Shown here piece after piece: positions 1 through 8,586 of a stretch of 64,000 nt of DNA. The position numbers and the translations under genes are program-made. Position 1 is the stretch's first letter, and each line of letters begins with the position of its first letter. This DNA is from Streptomyces termitum (GTDB taxonomy: Bacteria > Actinomycetota > Actinomycetes > Streptomycetales > Streptomycetaceae): positions 538,013 through 602,012 of the forward strand of contig NZ_BMUL01000001.1 in NCBI RefSeq assembly GCF_014650175.1, read 5' to 3'. The notes under the pieces were generated by a model, which saw nothing but the letters and a program-made list of their open reading frames with translations, did no database searches and was not told the DNA's origin.

Positions 1-1287
<1,287 letters not shown>

Positions 1288-1300
1288 TCCGCACGCGGGT

Positions 1301-1337
1301 GAGGGGCGGTTCCGGCATGCGGCCGGAGCCGCCCCTC
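1301..1337 (+). terminator. Hairpin terminator after guaB
   Basis: A 16-bp stem (1301-1316 with 1322-1337, one G-T wobble) and 5-nt loop start 14 nt after the guaB stop. There is no U-tract, which is usual in Streptomyces. Confidence 0.75.
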
Positions 1338-1392
1338 GCGCGCGTGTCGGGGATACTGGTAGGCGCAGACGTAGAGGGAAAGGCCACACATC

Positions 1393-2517
1393 GTGACTGA
1401 GATCGAGATCGGGCGCGGCAAGCGCGGCCGCAGGGCGTACGCGTTCGACGACATCGCCGTCGTACCGAGCCGGCGCACCCGGGACCCGAAGGAGGTCTCG
1501 ATCGCCTGGCAGATCGACGCCTACCGCTTCGAGCTGCCCTTCCTGGCCGCTCCCATGGACTCGGTCGTCTCCCCGCAGACCGCCATCCGCATCGGCGAGA
1601 TGGGCGGCCTCGGGGTGCTCAACCTCGAAGGACTGTGGACCCGCTACGAGGACCCGCAGCCGCTGCTCGACGAGATCGCGGAGCTGGACGAGGCCGCCGC
1701 CACCCGCCGTCTGCAGGAGATCTACGCCGCCCCGATCAAGGAGGAGCTGATCGGGCAGCGCATCAAGGAGGTCCGCGACTCCGGCGTCGTCACCGCCGCC
1801 GCGCTCTCCCCGCAGCGCACCGCCCAGTTCTCCAAGGCCGTCGTCGACGCGGGCGTGGACATCTTCGTGATCCGCGGCACCACGGTCTCCGCCGAGCACG
1901 TCTCCGGCGCCTCCGAGCCGCTCAACCTCAAGCAGTTCATCTACGAGCTGGACGTCCCGGTCATCGTCGGCGGCTGCGCCACGTACACCGCCGCCCTGCA
2001 CCTGATGCGGACCGGCGCCGCGGGCGTCCTGGTCGGCTTCGGCGGCGGCGCCGCGCACACCACCCGCAACGTGCTGGGCATCCAGGTCCCGATGGCGACC
2101 GCCGTCGCCGACGTGGCCGCGGCCCGCCGCGACTACATGGACGAGTCCGGCGGCCGGTACGTGCACGTCATCGCCGACGGCGGCGTGGGCTGGTCCGGCG
2201 ACCTCCCGAAGGCCATCGCCTGCGGCGCCGACGCGGTCATGATCGGCTCCCCGCTGGCGCGCGGCACCGACGCGCCGGGCAAGGGCCACCACTGGGGCAT
2301 GGAGGCCGTCCACGAGGACGTGCCGCGCGGCAAGCTGGTCGACCTGGGCATCGTCGGCACCACCGAGGAGATCCTCACCGGCCCGTCGCACACCCCGGAC
2401 GGCTCGATGAACTTCTTCGGCGCCCTGCGCCGCGCCATGGCCACCACCGGCTACAGCGAGCTCAAGGAGTTCCAGCGCGTCGAGGTCACCGTCGCGGACG
2501 CCCAGCACAGCCGCTGA
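1393..2517 (+). CDS. guaB3: GuaB3-type IMP dehydrogenase-related protein
   Basis: A 374-residue IMPDH-family barrel without CBS domains, the layout of the actinobacterial GuaB3 group. The GTG start at 1393 follows a purine-rich GAGGGAAAGG. The segment aligning with the GuaB loop GPGSICTTR reads FGGGAAHTTR here, so the position of the catalytic Cys holds His; the following TTR is kept. As I recall, only GuaB2 of the three M. tuberculosis paralogues showed IMPDH activity, so this protein may not be a conventional IMPDH. It lies 105 nt after guaB and a very strong terminator follows. Family assignment is firm; the reaction is uncertain. Confidence 0.9.
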   Translation: MTEIEIGRGKRGRRAYAFDDIAVVPSRRTRDPKEVSIAWQIDAYRFELPFLAAPMDSVVSPQTAIRIGEMGGLGVLNLEGLWTRYEDPQPLLDEIAELDEAAATRRLQEIYAAPIKEELIGQRIKEVRDSGVVTAAALSPQRTAQFSKAVVDAGVDIFVIRGTTVSAEHVSGASEPLNLKQFIYELDVPVIVGGCATYTAALHLMRTGAAGVLVGFGGGAAHTTRNVLGIQVPMATAVADVAAARRDYMDESGGRYVHVIADGGVGWSGDLPKAIACGADAVMIGSPLARGTDAPGKGHHWGMEAVHEDVPRGKLVDLGIVGTTEEILTGPSHTPDGSMNFFGALRRAMATTGYSELKEFQRVEVTVADAQHSR

Positions 2518-2530
2518 CACCGTCCCGTAC

Positions 2531-2580
2531 GTACGCGCGTGGGGCCCCGCACCGACCGGTGCGGGGCCCCACGCGCGTAC
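2531..2580. terminator. 23-bp perfect hairpin between convergent genes
   Basis: The arms 2531-2553 and 2558-2580 are perfectly complementary around a 4-nt loop. It lies between guaB3 (rightward) and the nucleotide-sugar dehydrogenase (leftward), so it can serve both directions. Confidence 0.85.
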
Positions 2581-2648
2581 GGGTGTCCGGCGTCGGCGGT
2601 CGGGGCGGCTCCGGCCGGGAGCCGGGGTCCACGCGCGCGTACGGGCGT

Positions 2649-3890
2649 CTAGAGGCGGTGGGCGCTGCCCGCCGGGGTGGCGCCTCGGGTGTCGAGGAGG
2701 AGCTGGGCCTTCACCGCCAGGCCCTGGAGGTCGTAGACGCGGTGGTGCTGGAGGAGGACGGTCAGGTCGGCGTGGGCGGCGGCCTCGTAGAGGGAGTCCG
2801 CGCGCGGGACGGGCTGCTCGCGCACCCGCCAGTCGGGGACGTACGGGTCGTGGAAGCTGACGGCCGCGCCGAGGTCCATCAGGCGGTGGGCGATCTCGTC
2901 GGCGGGGGAGCCCTCGCGGTCGGCGAGGTCCGGCTTGTAGGTGATGCCGAGGAGGAGGATCCGGGCGCCCCGGGCGGACTTGCCGTGCTCGTTGAGGAGG
3001 GCGGCGGCGCGCCGGACGACGTACCGGGGCATCCGCTGGTTGACCTCGCCGGCGAGTTCGACCAGGCGGAGCGGGCGGTGGGCGCCGAGGCGCTCGACGG
3101 GGACGGCGTGGCCGCCGACGCCGGGGCCGGGGCGGAACGCCTGGAAGCCGAAGGGCTTGGTCTCGGCGCAGCGGATGACGTCCCAGAGGTCCACGCCGAG
3201 CTCGTGGCAGAGCATCGCCATCTCGTTGACGAGGGCGATGTTGACGTGCCGGAAGTTGGTCTCCAGGAGCTTGACCGTCTCGGCCTCCCGGGGCCCGCGC
3301 GCGCGGACCACCTTGTCGGTGAAGCGGCCGTAGAAGGCGGCGGCGGACTCGGTGCAGGCGGGCGTGAGGCCGCCGATGACCTTCGGGGTGGCGGCGGGGC
3401 CGTGCAGGCGGTTGCCGGGGTCCAGGCGGCCGGGGGAGTAGGCCAGGTGGAAGTCGCGGCCGGCGCGCAGCCCGGAGCCGGCCTCCAGGAGCTCGCGGAG
3501 CGGGCCCTCGGTGGTGCCGGGCGGGACGGGGGACTCCAGGAGGACGGTGGTGTGCGGGCGCAGCCGGGCGGCCAGCGCGCGGGCGGCGCCGGTGACGGCG
3601 GTGAGGTCGAGGGCGCCGTCGGGGCCGAGGGGGGTGGGGGAGCAGAGGACGGCGGTGCGGACCCGGCCCAGCTCGACCGGGCTGGTGGTGGCCCGGAAGC
3701 CGCCGGCGAGCATCCGGCGGACCTCGGGGGCGCTGAGGGAGCCGTCGACCGGGGAGCGGCCGGCGGCGAGTTCGGCGACCGGGCGCGGATCGGTGTCGAA
3801 GCCGACGGTGGCGATGCCCGCGGCGGTGGCGGCCTGGGCGAGGGGGAGGCCGTGGTGGCCGAGGCCGATGACGGCGAGGTCTGCGGGCAT
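2649..3890 (-). CDS. UDP-glucose/GDP-mannose dehydrogenase-family protein with altered active site
   Basis: A 413-residue protein with the three-part layout of nucleotide-sugar 6-dehydrogenases (WecC/UGD family): N-terminal Rossmann fold (GLGHHGLPLA near residue 8), central helical domain (NFRHVNIALVNEMA), and C-terminal UDP-binding domain (GITYKPD). Active members oxidise the sugar C6 twice through a covalent Cys thioester. The usual loop GPGVGGHCIP reads GPGVGGHAVP here (Cys to Ala), and the usual SPERxxPG reads SPGRLDPG (catalytic Glu to Gly). The fold looks complete and the frame is intact, so I infer a protein with changed or lost catalysis rather than a decayed gene. It stands alone, divergent from glpD. 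Confidence 0.85.
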   Translation of the reverse strand: MPADLAVIGLGHHGLPLAQAATAAGIATVGFDTDPRPVAELAAGRSPVDGSLSAPEVRRMLAGGFRATTSPVELGRVRTAVLCSPTPLGPDGALDLTAVTGAARALAARLRPHTTVLLESPVPPGTTEGPLRELLEAGSGLRAGRDFHLAYSPGRLDPGNRLHGPAATPKVIGGLTPACTESAAAFYGRFTDKVVRARGPREAETVKLLETNFRHVNIALVNEMAMLCHELGVDLWDVIRCAETKPFGFQAFRPGPGVGGHAVPVERLGAHRPLRLVELAGEVNQRMPRYVVRRAAALLNEHGKSARGARILLLGITYKPDLADREGSPADEIAHRLMDLGAAVSFHDPYVPDWRVREQPVPRADSLYEAAAHADLTVLLQHHRVYDLQGLAVKAQLLLDTRGATPAGSAHRL

Positions 3891-4183
3891 GGGGGGGTGG
3901 GCCGTCCTTCCCGGTAGCCGTGATCCGCTGCGTACGCAACAGGGGGCAATGTCAGACTAGGAGTAAATATGACCGTTCTGTGGCATTGGGTGGTCGAAGG
4001 TCGCCGAGTGTTATCCACAGGTCCGGGCGGGGGCGGTGGCCGAAGCCGCCGGGCCGGTCCAGAATCGGGACGGAGAGCCGGACCGCCCCGCGGTCCGGTC
4101 CCCCGCTGGACGGACACGAGGACGTGCGCACACCCGCGACACGAGGTGCGGGCGCGCGCACGGGACGACGGGAGGCGGCAGCC
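3891..4183. promoter_or_regulatory. Divergent control region between the dehydrogenase gene and glpD
   Basis: This 293-nt gap has an AT-richer core at about 3940-3990, unusual for this window, containing AGTCTGA/TAGTCT-type -10 candidates on both strands. A perfect E. coli-type DnaA box, TTATCCACA, sits at 4011-4019. A small frame (3969-4187, 72 codons) with a well-placed AGGAG overlaps the glpD start by 4 nt and includes a TTA codon; its codon use is not convincingly coding. Promoter positions are suggestions only. Confidence 0.4.
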
Positions 4184-5920
4184 GTGAGGACAGCGACACT
4201 GGGACCCGCCGAGCGCGCCGAGGCGCTCGCGGCCATGGCCGGGCGCGAGCTGGACGTGCTCGTGGTGGGCGGCGGGGTGGTCGGCGCCGGCACCGCCCTC
4301 GACGCCGTCACCCGAGGACTCTCCACCGGCATCGTCGAGGCCCGCGACTGGGCCTCCGGCACCTCCAGCCGCTCCAGCAAGCTCATCCACGGCGGCCTGC
4401 GCTACCTGGAGATGCTCGACTTCGCCCTGGTCCGCGAGGCCCTCAAGGAGCGCGGCCTGCTCCTGGAGCGGCTCGCCCCCCACCTGGTGAAGCCGGTCCC
4501 CTTCCTCTACCCCCTCCGGCACAAGGGCTGGGAGCGGTTCTACGCGGGCTCCGGCGTCGCCCTGTACGACGCCATGTCCGTCTCCTCCGGCCACGGCCGG
4601 GGCCTGCCCGCCCACCGCCACCTCAGCCGCCGGGGCGCCCTCCGCGTCGCCCCCTGCCTCCGCAAGGACGCCCTGGTCGGCGCCCTCCAGTACTACGACG
4701 CCCGGATGGACGACGCCCGCTTCGTCCTCACCCTCGTCCGCACCGCCGCCTCCTACGGCGCCCGCGCCGCCAGCCGGGCCCGCGTCACCGGCTTCCTCCG
4801 CGAGGGCGAGCGGGTCGTCGGCGCCCGCGTCCAGGACGTCGAGACCGGCGGCGAGTACGTGATCCGCGCCAAGCAGGTCGTCAACGCCACCGGCGTCTGG
4901 ACCGACGACACCCAGGCCCTCATCGGCGAGCGCGGCCAGTTCCACGTCCGCGCCTCCAAGGGCATCCACCTCGTCGTCCCCAAGGACCGGATCCACTCCA
5001 CCACCGGCCTCATCCTGCGCACCGAGAAGTCCGTCCTCTTCGTCATCCCCTGGGGACGGCACTGGATCGTCGGCACCACCGACACCGACTGGGACCTCGA
5101 CAAGGCCCATCCGGCCGCCTCCAGCGCCGACATCGACTACCTCCTCGAACACGTCAACACGGTCCTCGCCACCCCCCTCTCCCGGGACGACGTCCAGGGC
5201 GTCTACGCCGGCCTGCGCCCGCTCCTCGCCGGGGAGTCCGACGCCACCAGCAAGCTCTCCCGCGAGCACACCGTCGCCCACCCCGTGCCCGGCCTGGTCG
5301 TCGTCGCGGGCGGCAAGTACACGACGTACCGGGTGATGGCGAAGGACGCCGTCGACGAGGCCGTCCACGGCCTCGGGCCCGGGGTGTCCCCTGCGCGAAG
5401 TGCTTGGGGAGGTGTCGCCCCCTGCGTCACCGAGGACACCCCGCTCCTCGGCGCCGAGGGCTACCGCGCGCTGTGGAACGCGCGGGCCGGGATCGCCGCC
5501 CGCGCCGGCCTGCACGTCGCCCGCGTCGAGCACCTCCTCGACCGGTACGGCTCGGCGGTCGAGGAGGTCCTCGCCCTCGTCGCCGAGGACCCCTCCCTCG
5601 GCGAACCCCTCGCCGCCGCCGACGACTACCTGCGCGCCGAGGTCGTCTACGCCGCCTCCCACGAGGGCGCCCGCCACCTCGACGACGTCCTCACCCGCCG
5701 CACCCGGATCTCCATCGAGACCTTCGACCGGGGCACCCGCAGCGCCCGCGAGTGCGCCGAGCTGATGGCGCCCGTCCTCGGCTGGGACGAGCGCCAGGTC
5801 GAGAAGGAGGTCGAGCACTACGAGAAGCGGGTGGAGGCGGAGCGCGAGTCGCAGCGGCAGCCCGACGACCTCACGGCGGACGCCGCCCGGCTCGGTGCGC
5901 CCGACATCGTCCCGATCTGA
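4184..5920 (+). CDS. glpD: Aerobic glycerol-3-phosphate dehydrogenase (FAD)
   Basis: Oxidises glycerol-3-phosphate to dihydroxyacetone phosphate at the membrane, passing electrons to quinone. The GTG at 4184 has GGAGG 8 nt upstream and opens a 578-residue protein; the frame is open further upstream but that part is low-complexity. Seen: FAD-binding GGGVVGAG near residue 28, the family signature SSKLIHGGLRYL (about 65-76), GTTDTDW, and a C-terminal DAO_C domain (TRRTRISIE). Between VHGLG and CVTED there are about nine more residues than I expect for the family, with a short DNA duplication at the join (5383-5395 and 5411-5426). No glpK or glpF is adjacent. Confidence 0.95.
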   Translation: MRTATLGPAERAEALAAMAGRELDVLVVGGGVVGAGTALDAVTRGLSTGIVEARDWASGTSSRSSKLIHGGLRYLEMLDFALVREALKERGLLLERLAPHLVKPVPFLYPLRHKGWERFYAGSGVALYDAMSVSSGHGRGLPAHRHLSRRGALRVAPCLRKDALVGALQYYDARMDDARFVLTLVRTAASYGARAASRARVTGFLREGERVVGARVQDVETGGEYVIRAKQVVNATGVWTDDTQALIGERGQFHVRASKGIHLVVPKDRIHSTTGLILRTEKSVLFVIPWGRHWIVGTTDTDWDLDKAHPAASSADIDYLLEHVNTVLATPLSRDDVQGVYAGLRPLLAGESDATSKLSREHTVAHPVPGLVVVAGGKYTTYRVMAKDAVDEAVHGLGPGVSPARSAWGGVAPCVTEDTPLLGAEGYRALWNARAGIAARAGLHVARVEHLLDRYGSAVEEVLALVAEDPSLGEPLAAADDYLRAEVVYAASHEGARHLDDVLTRRTRISIETFDRGTRSARECAELMAPVLGWDERQVEKEVEHYEKRVEAERESQRQPDDLTADAARLGAPDIVPI

Positions 5921-6116
5921 CGGGTCCGCCGCCTGACGGCACGTCCGGGACGGGAGGGAACCCGGGGGCGGTGGTGGCGCGTCGTCATACCGGAGTGCGG
6001 ACCCGGGGGCGCCGCCCGCCGCGAGGTGAGGGACAATGGCGTCTCTTCCAGGGCGGGTTGCCGCAGCGCGTGAGGCGCGGGGCCGCGGCGGAGACCAGGG
6101 ATCGCAGAGGGGACGC

Positions 6117-8531
6117 ATGTCGGAGTCGGAGCAGTCGCGGGACACGGCGAAGGACCCCCGGCGGGACGCCGCCGCGGGGGCCGCGACCGACGGCGGGCGG
6201 GGGACGGTTCCGGCCGCGCGCGAGGCCGGGAAGGCCGCGGAGCGGACGGCGGAGCCGGCCCCCGCGAAGCCGGACGCGACCCCGCCCGCGGGCACGGGCG
6301 CCGGTACGGACGAGAGCACGGGCGCCGGTACGGGCGCGGGCGCCGGTGCGGAGACGGGCACGGACCCGCGCGCCGCGGCGGCCGGGGACGCGCGGCCCGC
6401 CGCCGCGCCGTCCAGGACGCCCGCCGCGCCGTCCACGTCACCCGCCGGACCGGAGAAGTCACCCGCCGCGTCGGAGAAGTCCGCCGCACAGGGGAAGTCC
6501 GCCGGGCCGGAGAAGGCGTCCGGGGCGCGCGTGCCCGGGACCGAGCCGTCCACCGGCCGGGCCGGGTTCGGCGCGGGCGACGGGGACGGCGAGAGCGCCC
6601 GGCCCGCCGCGCCCGCCGACCGCCTCCGCAAGAGCGGCACCGCCGAGACCGAGGGCCGGCTCCTCGCCGGCCGCTACCGCCTCGGCGCCCTCCTGGGCCG
6701 CGGCGGCATGGGCACCGTCTGGCGCGCCGTCGACGAGACCCTCGGCCGCACCGTCGCCGTCAAGGAACTCCGCTTCCCCAGCAGCATCGACGACGACGAG
6801 AAGCGCCGCCTCATCACCCGGACCCTGCGCGAGGCCAAGGCCATCGCCAAGATCCGCAACAACGGCGCCGTGACCGTCTACGACGTCGTCGACGAGGACG
6901 ACCGCCCGTGGATCGTCATGGAGCTGATCGAGGGCAAGTCCCTCGCCGACGCCGTGCGCGAGGACGGCGTCCTCACCCCGCACCGCGCCGCCGAGGTCGG
7001 CCTCGCCATCCTCGACGTGCTGCGCTCCGCGCACCGCGAGGGCATCCTGCACCGCGACGTGAAGCCGTCCAACGTGCTCATCTCCGACGACGGCCGCGTC
7101 GTCCTCACCGACTTCGGCATCGCCCAGGTCGAGGGCGACCCGTCGATCACCTCCACCGGCATGCTCGTCGGCGCCCCCTCCTACATCTCGCCCGAGCGCG
7201 CCCGCGGCCACAAGCCCGGCCCCGCCGCCGACATGTGGTCCCTGGGCGGCCTGCTCTACGCGGCGGTCGAGGGCAGCCCGCCGTACGACAAGGGCTCCGC
7301 CATCGCGACCCTCACCGCCGTGATGACCGAGCCGGTCGACCCGCCGAAGAACGCGGGCCCCGAGCTGGAGAAGGTCATCTACGGCCTGCTCGCCAAGGAC
7401 CCGGCGCAGCGCCTCGACGACGCCGGCGCCCGGGTGCTGCTGCGCGCGGTGCTCGACGCCCCCGCGCCCGCGCCGCAGCCCTCGCCCGAGGAGACCAGGG
7501 TCATCCCCCTGCCGTCGCTGCCCGAGCGCGCCCCCGCGACCCCGGCCGCCACCCCGGAGAAGGCCCCCGAGGCCGCCGCCGAGCGGATGCGGGGCGCCCT
7601 CGCCTCCGTACGGAACGCGGCGAAGGCCGACGGGAAGGACCGGGGCGGCGAGCGGGACGGCAAGGAGCGGCCGGCCCGCCCGGTGCCGCCGCCGGCCGGC
7701 GCCCGGCCCGCGCCCGCCCGTGCCCCGCTCACCGACGTGGTGCCCCGGCGCACCCTGGTGATCATCGCGGCGGTCGCGGTCCTCGCCGTGCTCGGCACCA
7801 TCCTCGCCGTCTCCCTGGGCGGCGGCGACGAGAAGGACAAGGGCGACCAGGGCAAGGGCGACGGCACCAGCGTCTCGGCCGGCGCCACCGGCGGCTCCGG
7901 CACCGGGGCGAGCGGCGGCGCGTCGAGCGACCCCGGCCAGCAGGGCGGCACCCGGCCCGGCGAGAACCCCACGCCCGGCGGGTCCGGCGCGACCGGCTCC
8001 ACCGGCCCCGACGGCACGACCGGGTCCACCGGCGCCACGCCGACCGGCGGCCCGAGCGGCGGCACGGCCGCCCTCCCGGCCGGCTACACCCTGGTCACCA
8101 ACGACCGCTTCCACTTCTCGATGGCCCTGCCGGCCTCCTTCCGCATGCGCCCCATAGACGGGTACAGCGGCGGCGCCATATGGAGCGAGAGCGGCGGCTT
8201 CCCGCGCGTCCAGGTCGACTTCAACGGCAGCCCGAAGGACGACGCCAAGGCCGCCTGGCTCGCCGCCCTCGGCGGCGTCAAGCTGACCAGCAGCGGCTAC
8301 AAGCACATCGACATCCGCTCCGTCTCCTACAAGGGCTACCCGACCGTCGCCGACTGGGAGTTCGAGCGGAACCAGAAGGGCCAGCGGGTCCACGTCCTCA
8401 ACCGGGGCTTCAAGGTGGACGCCGGGCACGGCTACTCGATCATGGTCAGCTGCAAGGCCGACGAGTGGGACGGGCCGGAGTGCCGGACGCTGCGGGAGAC
8501 GGCGTTCGCCACGTTCAGCCCCAAGGACTGA
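6117..8531 (+). CDS. Membrane-anchored Ser/Thr protein kinase
   Basis: An 804-residue Hanks-type kinase. The ATG at 6117 follows AGAGGGG. Layout: Ala/Pro/Gly-rich N-terminal tail (1-180); kinase domain (about 183-450) with Gly loop GRGGMG, VAVK Lys near 215, HRDVKPSN near 312 and DFG near 332, all intact; a disordered linker; one membrane helix (about 547-567, VIIAAVAVLAVLG); a Gly/Ser/Thr-rich outer linker; and a C-terminal outer domain of about 150 residues starting LPAGYTLVTND. There are no PASTA repeats, so the ligand is unknown. The outer domain resembles those of the next two genes and of 59638-60528. It is first of three tandem kinase-family genes. Confidence 0.93.
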   Translation: MSESEQSRDTAKDPRRDAAAGAATDGGRGTVPAAREAGKAAERTAEPAPAKPDATPPAGTGAGTDESTGAGTGAGAGAETGTDPRAAAAGDARPAAAPSRTPAAPSTSPAGPEKSPAASEKSAAQGKSAGPEKASGARVPGTEPSTGRAGFGAGDGDGESARPAAPADRLRKSGTAETEGRLLAGRYRLGALLGRGGMGTVWRAVDETLGRTVAVKELRFPSSIDDDEKRRLITRTLREAKAIAKIRNNGAVTVYDVVDEDDRPWIVMELIEGKSLADAVREDGVLTPHRAAEVGLAILDVLRSAHREGILHRDVKPSNVLISDDGRVVLTDFGIAQVEGDPSITSTGMLVGAPSYISPERARGHKPGPAADMWSLGGLLYAAVEGSPPYDKGSAIATLTAVMTEPVDPPKNAGPELEKVIYGLLAKDPAQRLDDAGARVLLRAVLDAPAPAPQPSPEETRVIPLPSLPERAPATPAATPEKAPEAAAERMRGALASVRNAAKADGKDRGGERDGKERPARPVPPPAGARPAPARAPLTDVVPRRTLVIIAAVAVLAVLGTILAVSLGGGDEKDKGDQGKGDGTSVSAGATGGSGTGASGGASSDPGQQGGTRPGENPTPGGSGATGSTGPDGTTGSTGATPTGGPSGGTAALPAGYTLVTNDRFHFSMALPASFRMRPIDGYSGGAIWSESGGFPRVQVDFNGSPKDDAKAAWLAALGGVKLTSSGYKHIDIRSVSYKGYPTVADWEFERNQKGQRVHVLNRGFKVDAGHGYSIMVSCKADEWDGPECRTLRETAFATFSPKD

Positions 8532-8586
8532 CCGAGGCCCCGTATCGTGAGGTGCGGGGCAGGACCGACGCGCAGGGGGAGGCGCC

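Noticed and set aside
2879..6640. Very long frames antisense to the dehydrogenase, glpD and kinase genes
   Set aside because: They are shadows created by G/C-rich third positions of the real genes; composition is Arg/Ala/Pro/Gly-rich without motifs.
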